NCBI GenBank assembly: GCA_002320555.1
Contig: DCJV01000009.1
Location: 15,275-26,254 of the forward strand
Direction of reading: 5' to 3'
DNA from: Ruminococcaceae bacterium UBA1691
Lineage (GTDB): Bacteria > Bacillota > Clostridia > Oscillospirales > Acutalibacteraceae
DNA length: 10,980 bases
The notes below the pieces were generated by a model, which had not been told where the DNA came from, did no database searches, and saw nothing but the letters and a program-made list of their open reading frames with translations. Position numbers and translations under genes: made by a program. This document shows positions 6,968 to 10,980 of this stretch, piece after piece (position 1 is the first letter of the stretch; every line of letters starts with the position of its first letter).

Positions 6968-7600
6968 TTAAGCCTTCTTTATCGGATGACGAATAACCGT
7001 CTTCAGCTTTTCAGGAGCCACTTTACGGGCATCACTTAGATAGATTTCATGATGCAATCTTTTATCTGTAATGTCCAGTTCATAACCTTCCGCTGCAGCA
7101 TACTCATGCATAAGTTTTATCGTGGCTGGCTCATCATCATAGGAGCCGATATGCATACACTGTACGCACAGACCTTCATTGTAAGTCAAAAACTCGGCCT
7201 TTGAGAAATCTATTTTCTTTTTTCGTGTCGCTTCTTCTATAGCCCAACCAAAATCTTCCCTTGTCACAAAATCAGGCAAGCGTATCATTGAAATAAACTT
7301 AAAATTTTCTTTATGGGTATAATCAATATCATCCGTATCTTCTTGCCACCAAAGTCCCTCGAGTGGGGGAACTACAAAATCAAAATATCCATCTATTCTA
7401 TAGTCCCCCTTCTTACTCATTTTAATTGTAAAAGCTATGCCATAGAGTAATCCTATCGATTCTTTATATTCGCTGTTTTCAGCGTTAGGATCCCCCTCGC
7501 CGCGAACAGCAATGTAGTTCATGGTTGGCACTTCCACTATGCCCGGTTTATTCTTAGGCATATAAAATTCTTTGTATTCTTTTTTATAATCAAAAGCCAT
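6968..7600 (-). CDS. GyrI-like small-molecule binding domain protein
   Basis: A stand-alone 210-aa protein of the GyrI-like (SRPBCC/effector-binding) type that many Firmicutes carry as a single-domain gene. Recognisable features are the N-terminal FDYKKEYKEFYMPKNKPG, VPTMNYIAVRGEGDPN (about 24-39), SIGLLYGIAFTIKMSK, PLEGLWW (about 78-84) and a C-terminal HEIYLSDARKVAPEKLKTVI motif that is characteristic of the group. There is no DNA-binding domain, so it is not a one-component regulator. Ligand binding and a detoxification-type role are inferred from the family. The ATG at 7600 has GAGGAG about 9 nt upstream. The gene is AT-richer than the murL region. Together with the MBL hydrolase upstream it may form a small accessory set, although the 107-bp gap suggests separate transcription. 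Confidence 0.85.
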   Translation of the reverse strand: MAFDYKKEYKEFYMPKNKPGIVEVPTMNYIAVRGEGDPNAENSEYKESIGLLYGIAFTIKMSKKGDYRIDGYFDFVVPPLEGLWWQEDTDDIDYTHKENFKFISMIRLPDFVTREDFGWAIEEATRKKKIDFSKAEFLTYNEGLCVQCMHIGSYDDEPATIKLMHEYAAAEGYELDITDKRLHHEIYLSDARKVAPEKLKTVIRHPIKKA

Positions 7601-7707
7601 GGTTATTTTCTCCTCATGTTTATCTTTGCGTCAATTCTTAACCATAGTATTTTCAATATTGATCTTGTATATGATACCCGTATGTCATGTGTTATATTGG
7701 TTAGATA

Positions 7708-8469
7708 TTATAACCATACCGCCCAATCACCATAATCAAACGTACCGCTACCATGATGTAATTTCCCGTCATCTCTTAAGTGTCGAAACGCATCTCTCAT
7801 CCTATTGATGATTTCTGGCTGAATGTCAAGTGAATGGTGTGCTGGAAACACTTGTTTTACAGGAAGTAATGCCATTTTTTCAAGAGAAGCAAGATATGCT
7901 ATTGGGTCAGTAGAAGGATAGTAAGCAAACAAAGTGCCTTTATATACCAAGTCGCCTGTAAATAGATACCCCCGTTCTTTTTCCCAAAAACACAAATGGC
8001 CAGGCGAATGTCCTGGTGTATGCAAACCTTCAATGGTCCGTCCACCAATATCAATTAAATCATGGTCAGTTAAAATTTTTGTAGGCATACCTTGAAAAAG
8101 CACATAGTCGTCCACATTAAAACCATCCGGTAAGTTACAGCGGTCAACAACCATTTTTTTAATCGTGTCCATTGACAAGGGAAACTTGCCATTCAACCAA
8201 TCTAATTCTTCAAAGTGAGCATAAAAATCAGGAAAAAATCTATGCCCGCCAATATGATCCCAATGAATATGTGTTGCTACTGCCGTAACAGGTTTATTTG
8301 TAAGCTTTACTACTTCATCATAAATATCACAAATACCAAGTCCTGTGTCAATTAACAAGCTTCGCTCCGTTCCATTCAGGAGATAACAATGCGTTTCTTC
8401 CCAATGTCGATATTCGCTGATCATATATGTTTCGTCATCAACCTTGTCTATCGTAAACCAATCATTCAT
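7708..8469 (-). CDS. MBL-fold metallo-hydrolase
   Basis: A cytoplasmic 253-aa metallo-beta-lactamase-fold hydrolase. The metal-binding set is complete: HIHWDH (H67, H69, D71, H72), TPGHSPGH with H154, the bridging Asp in TGD (D173) and PAHH (H211). The substrate cannot be read from the sequence; the family includes glyoxalase II-like, lactonase and other hydrolases. Two starts are possible. The ATG at 8475 would be only 2 nt after AAGGAG, whereas the ATG at 8469 has a normal 8-nt spacing and was chosen. The C-terminal tail is rich in aromatic and acidic residues (DYGDWAVWL). The gene is clearly AT-rich: 18 of 60 bases are G or C at 8041-8100. Confidence 0.92.
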   Translation of the reverse strand: MNDWFTIDKVDDETYMISEYRHWEETHCYLLNGTERSLLIDTGLGICDIYDEVVKLTNKPVTAVATHIHWDHIGGHRFFPDFYAHFEELDWLNGKFPLSMDTIKKMVVDRCNLPDGFNVDDYVLFQGMPTKILTDHDLIDIGGRTIEGLHTPGHSPGHLCFWEKERGYLFTGDLVYKGTLFAYYPSTDPIAYLASLEKMALLPVKQVFPAHHSLDIQPEIINRMRDAFRHLRDDGKLHHGSGTFDYGDWAVWL

Positions 8470-8491
8470 AAGCATTTCTCCTTTTTCGCCG

Positions 8492-8521
8492 ATATTAGCT
8501 GATAAACATCATGTTTGACAA
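8492..8521 (-). promoter_or_regulatory. Weak candidate promoter with palindromic spacer before the MBL gene
   Basis: On the minus strand TTGTCA (8521-8516) and TAATAT (8497-8492) are separated by 18 nt. The spacer contains a perfect 6+6 bp palindrome, AAACAT-C-ATGTTT (8504-8516), a plausible operator position. The -10 match is only four of six, and the transcript would start almost at the ribosome binding site (8483-8478), so the call is tentative. Confidence 0.3.
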
Positions 8522-8782
8522 TGATATTTCTCACACATATATGCCCGGACTCTGTTATTTCCAGTATTACAGCTCTTGCAAGGTAAAAATATCGTCTAAA
8601 CGGTTTTGACACTCCAAAAGCCTTGTAGAGTCAGTATTTTAAGCCGCCTATTGCGTAAAAAAGATACCCTACTTCCAGTGATTGAGTTTCGGCAGTCGCT
8701 CAGAGAAATATTGTCTCGTCCTGCTTCCTCGGCCTAGTCTGCTGACAGGCCTTGGAATAAGGCTCCTCTTTGTAGCAACACG

Positions 8783-8808
8783 ATTGTCTCGATGTGCCTC
8801 GAGACAAT
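8783..8808. repeat. Perfect 10-bp inverted repeat
   Basis: ATTGTCTCGA (8783-8792) and TCGAGACAAT (8799-8808) are exact reverse complements around a 6-nt loop. The first nine bases of the arm recur as a direct copy at 8710-8718. There is no T tract on either side, so it is not an ordinary terminator. It could be an operator, a transposon-end hairpin or RNA structure. Confidence 0.75.
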
Positions 8809-8884
8809 GCCTTGAATGTCAAGCGTAATACTCAATATATCTATAAAAGTGCCTCCTACTAAACAAGTCTACAACCTAGGGGAT

Positions 8885-9613
8885 TTATTGCACCATATCC
8901 AATATAAGAGTATTAAATCTTTTTGCAAACACCGGCGGAATATTGTGAGCAGCCCTTTCCCATATTTCATATCGACAATGAGAATTTATTTCAGACATTC
9001 TCTTAACGCTGTCTGTAACTTCTTTCTGTTCTTTACCGCCGGCTAATGCAACAATTGGAAAAGGAACCTTTGCAAATTTCGGAACGCTTTCAATTGTAAT
9101 GCCATTATTGACAACATTCCGGATGGTCTCTCTCTTTACCTTCTGCATCTGCTTGACAAAGATTTTTCTTTGAGGAGCCGGCAGACCATTCATCGTTCCG
9201 ATAAGATTGCATAGCCATTTTTTCTTCAAAGAAGCAAGCTGCTTTTCATTGATTCTCATTGTCTCCGATAACAGCGGTTCCGTCTTATTCAATAGCCACG
9301 GGCTGACAATTATTGCAGAATAAAAAAGGTCAGGATACTCCGAGATAAGCTTGAATGCAAGCTGTGCGCCAAGTGAGAAACCTATCAACAGAACCTTTTT
9401 GCTGAGCCCTTTGATATAGTCAGCAAGTTCACAGACACATATATCTGCATCAAATGTTCTGTCTGCCTCGTCACCGAATCCAATAATATGCGGCACGATG
9501 ATGTGATAACGTTGGGCAAGAGGATATTGCCTGCCGAAAGAATGTACAAAATTTGCACCGTGAAGCATTACGATAATGCTGTCGTTTTCTTTGCCGTATT
9601 CTTCAATCTCCAA
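8885..9613 (-). CDS. Alpha/beta hydrolase
   Basis: A 242-aa alpha/beta-hydrolase-fold protein. MLHGAN (16-21) is the oxyanion-hole region, the nucleophile elbow is GFSLG with S80, and the likely catalytic His is H223 in ERAAHNIP. The acid residue is not in its usual obvious place: the strand VALAGGKEQKE (188-198) offers Glu rather than the typical GxxD, so the triad may be Ser-His-Glu or the acid lies elsewhere. No signal peptide is present; the substrate is unknown. The start is a TTG (9613-9611), preceded by GAGGTGAGG with good spacing; the first ATG would remove the strand leading to the HGAN loop. It is low in G+C, followed by the gene-poor stretch, and preceded by 147 bp of AT-rich noncoding DNA. 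Confidence 0.87.
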   Translation of the reverse strand: MEIEEYGKENDSIIVMLHGANFVHSFGRQYPLAQRYHIIVPHIIGFGDEADRTFDADICVCELADYIKGLSKKVLLIGFSLGAQLAFKLISEYPDLFYSAIIVSPWLLNKTEPLLSETMRINEKQLASLKKKWLCNLIGTMNGLPAPQRKIFVKQMQKVKRETIRNVVNNGITIESVPKFAKVPFPIVALAGGKEQKEVTDSVKRMSEINSHCRYEIWERAAHNIPPVFAKRFNTLILDMVQ

Positions 9614-9701
9614 TCTGCCTCACCTCAACAAATTTATATTTGTTTATTTTCTCATAATGTGAACGTATTTTTAATTTTTTCCAAAATTGTTTATTAGGCT
9701 T

Positions 9702-9717
9702 ATTATGTTCCCATAAT
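9702..9717. repeat. Small palindrome in front of the alpha/beta hydrolase gene
   Basis: ATTATG (9702-9707) and CATAAT (9712-9717) form a perfect 6-bp inverted repeat around TTCC. CATAATGT recurs at 9653-9660, 59 bp closer to the gene. Both lie in the upstream region of the minus-strand hydrolase and could be operator half-sites, but DNA this AT-rich makes chance matches likely. A short ACAC-TTCG-GTGT hairpin (9733-9744) follows, with no T tract. Confidence 0.3.
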
Positions 9718-9760
9718 GTATTCGTCCCTATGACACTTCGGTGTGGTTGATTACACTCTC

Positions 9761-10167
9761 TTAGATGAAATATAAAATTACGAATAAAAGACCTATTGCA
9801 GTTATTATGGCACCTGCGAACAAGAACAAGACTCCGTTTTTACCCTTGAAGCGATATTGCCCGGGCTTCTTTTTATTTACGAATATCTCCACTGTGTCAT
9901 TGAGCTTGTACTTGTCAACACGCAAGGTAGAAAACGGCGATGTGCCTTTATAGGTTTTTCCGTCCAACTCGAACGCAACAACAGGACTGTATAGGCGAAC
10001 AGTTGAACCACGAATGCTGTTTTTTGAGTTTTGAAACCTAAAATTTTAGCATTGAGCTTTTCTCTGCAAGTAAAAAATGTATAAATTTCACCGCCCATTA
10101 TTAAAAGCCCGATGAACCCAACTACAATTCCAAATATCAAAAATAATAAATCCGGCATACTTTTCAC
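9761..10167 (-). pseudogene. DUF3592-type small membrane protein, broken by a one-base frameshift
   Basis: Two overlapping minus-strand frames are halves of one protein. The first (from 10167) gives an N-terminal membrane segment (about 5-24) and runs to GFKTQK. The second gives SPVVAFELDGKTYKG, then VDKYKLNDTVEIFVNKKKP and a C-terminal membrane segment. The join is the six-T run at 10020-10025 (A6 on the coding strand). One extra A would give GFKTQKNSIRGSTVRL and a continuous protein of 135 aa. Domain order (membrane segment, beta-rich extracytoplasmic domain with PVVxFxxDGKxY, second membrane segment) fits DUF3592. A GTG start (10167-10165) overlaps the TGA of the upstream methyltransferase gene as GTGA, with AAAGGA 6-7 nt before it; an ATG three codons on has poorer spacing. 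Whether this is decay, phase variation, ribosomal slippage or a sequencing error cannot be decided here. Confidence 0.72.
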
Positions 10168-10980
10168 TTCGTTTCCTTTAAATTATCATTCATTATTTTT
10201 AACAAAATATGTTTGTCACCGTGGACACGTGACAGCAGACATACCGTCTCCACATGGTTTGTGTACGGAAACATATCCACCGGCTGAATCTTTCGGGCCT
10301 GATATCCCCGCTTTGTTAAAAATAAAACATCCCGCGCAAGCGTCTCCGGATTGCAGGAGATATAAACCACCCGCCGGGGAGCGAGCACCAGCAGAGAGGA
10401 TAAAAATTTTTCGTCGCTGCCTGCACGCGGCGGGTCCATGAAGACCACATCCGCACGCTCATTTGCCTTGGCCATCTCGCGCATCCATTCCCCCGCATCC
10501 GCGCAGTAAAAGCGGGCGTTTTGAATGCGGTTGCGCTTGGCATTGGAAATTGCATCGCGCACGGCCTCCCGGTTTACCTCCACGCCGACAACCTGCTTAG
10601 CGCCGCGCTTCGCCGCGATCAGGCCGATCGTCCCTGTGCCGCAATATGCGTCGACCGCTGTCTCCTGCCCGGTCAGCGCCGCAAATTCTATCGCCTTCTC
10701 ATAGAGCACTTCTGTCTGCACGGGATTGACCTGATAAAACGACTGCGCGGAAATGCGGAAGGTGCAGCCGCACAGCTCGTCCTCAATAAAGCCGGGGCCA
10801 AAGAGTGTTTTTTCCTGTGTTCCCAGCACCAGGCTCGTCCTGCCGGGATTGATGTTTTGCAGGATGGTCGTGATCTCCGGGTGTTTCTCGAGCAGCGCGC
10901 CGACAAAATGATTTTTGGAGGGGAAGACTGGAGAGCCCGTCACGAGCACAACCATGATCTGTCCGCTTGAAAAGCCGCGG
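10164..10980 (-). CDS. rlmD: 23S rRNA (uracil-5-)-methyltransferase, RlmD/RlmCD type; N-terminus outside window
   Basis: The C-terminal part (about 271 residues) of a TrmA/RumA-family SAM-dependent enzyme that makes 5-methyluridine in 23S rRNA (U1939 for RlmD; U747 and U1939 for the Bacillus RlmCD enzyme). Visible in order: RGFSSGQIMVVLVTG at the window edge, FYQVNPVQTEVLYEKA, the SAM-binding motif DAYCGTGTIGL, VGVEVNREAV, FMDPPRAG, and the catalytic YISCNPETLARD with the Cys that attacks uracil C6, then HVETVCLLSR. The reading frame continues past the edge, so the ATG at 10955 is internal; the expected N-terminal TRAM and iron-sulfur portions are not shown. The last 20 or so residues are AT-rich and unlike the GC-rich body (41 of 60 G+C at 10561-10620), which may mark the edge of inserted DNA. 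Its stop overlaps the DUF3592 gene start by 4 bp. RlmD versus RlmCD cannot be separated from this half. Confidence 0.92.
   Translation of the reverse strand, partial: RGFSSGQIMVVLVTGSPVFPSKNHFVGALLEKHPEITTILQNINPGRTSLVLGTQEKTLFGPGFIEDELCGCTFRISAQSFYQVNPVQTEVLYEKAIEFAALTGQETAVDAYCGTGTIGLIAAKRGAKQVVGVEVNREAVRDAISNAKRNRIQNARFYCADAGEWMREMAKANERADVVFMDPPRAGSDEKFLSSLLVLAPRRVVYISCNPETLARDVLFLTKRGYQARKIQPVDMFPYTNHVETVCLLSRVHGDKHILLKIMNDNLKETK

Larger units (their letters stand above)
8476..8884. other. Gene-poor stretch of 409 bp, possible decayed DNA
   Basis: No convincing gene was found. On the minus strand, two unidentified open frames can be seen. One (8818-8669, 49 codons, no start codon) ends RLPKLNHWK. 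The other (8612-8466, 48 codons from a GTG) has a TGA that overlaps the MBL ATG at 8469. On the plus strand a TTGACA (8515-8520) with TATATG 17 nt later looks like a promoter but faces no gene. A perfect 10-bp inverted repeat lies at 8783-8808, and small hairpins GGCCT/AGGCC (8731-8751) and CCTT/AAGG lie nearby. A remnant of a mobile element or of a lost gene is possible, but I could not assign the frames to a family. Confidence 0.35.

Noticed and set aside
8783..8808. Inverted repeat as a terminator for the alpha/beta hydrolase gene
   Set aside because: Neither strand has a T tract after the stem, and it lies about 77 nt beyond the stop.
8816..9046. 76-codon plus-strand open frame
   Set aside because: Most of it is antisense to the 3' end of the alpha/beta hydrolase gene, and its composition is unconvincing.
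9761..9967. Independent 68-aa membrane protein gene
   Set aside because: Its TTG start has no good ribosome binding site, and the frame continues upstream as the natural C-terminal half of the frameshifted DUF3592 protein.
10955..10980. ATG at 10955 as the true start of the methyltransferase
   Set aside because: The frame is open and family-like (RGFSSGQI) up to the window edge, and the protein would lack its N-terminal domains.

Overview
The window looks like a chromosomal segment of an anaerobic, probably spore-forming member of the Clostridia, perhaps the Oscillospirales/Ruminococcaceae side. This is inferred from gene content and style, not from a marker gene: a SpoIIQ-like M23 protein behind a sigma-F/G-type promoter match, formate-tetrahydrofolate ligase, strong AAGGAGG ribosome binding sites and several small Firmicutes-type accessory genes.

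Layout. At the left edge a SpoIIQ-like membrane-anchored M23 protein (1-710, minus, cut by the window) diverges from fhs (848-2515, plus). The 137 bp between them hold a good promoter for each direction. fhs ends at a strong terminator (2571-2603). A textbook sigma-A promoter (2634-2662) then starts a tight plus-strand operon of three overlapping genes: a MurL-type epimerase with a PP-loop (2690-4120), a MurD2-type Mur ligase (4101-5417) and an unrecognised zinc-ribbon protein (5410-6108), closed by a terminator at 6117-6156. MurL plus MurD2 is the alternative route to D-Glu in peptidoglycan: MurD2 adds L-Glu to UDP-MurNAc-L-Ala and MurL then inverts that terminal L-Glu, bypassing free D-Glu from MurI.

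From about 6200 to 10190 all genes lie on the minus strand, and most of this block is visibly AT-richer (18 of 60 G+C at 8041-8100, against 41 of 60 at 1021-1080 and again at 10561-10620). It carries a DUF3795 Cys-rich protein, a GyrI-like ligand-binding protein, an MBL-fold hydrolase, an alpha/beta hydrolase with a TTG start and a frameshifted DUF3592-type membrane protein. A 409-bp gene-poor stretch at 8476-8884 holds a perfect inverted repeat. The block looks like accessory DNA between two core-genome neighbourhoods.

At the right edge is the C-terminal part of a 23S rRNA uracil-5-methyltransferase (RlmD/RlmCD type, minus). Its stop overlaps the start of the broken DUF3592 gene by 4 bp (GTGA).

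The most interesting system is the murL-murD2-zinc ribbon operon: the first two genes define an uncommon cell-wall pathway and the third is an uncharacterised companion. No tRNA, rRNA, CRISPR array, intact transposase or integrase was seen.
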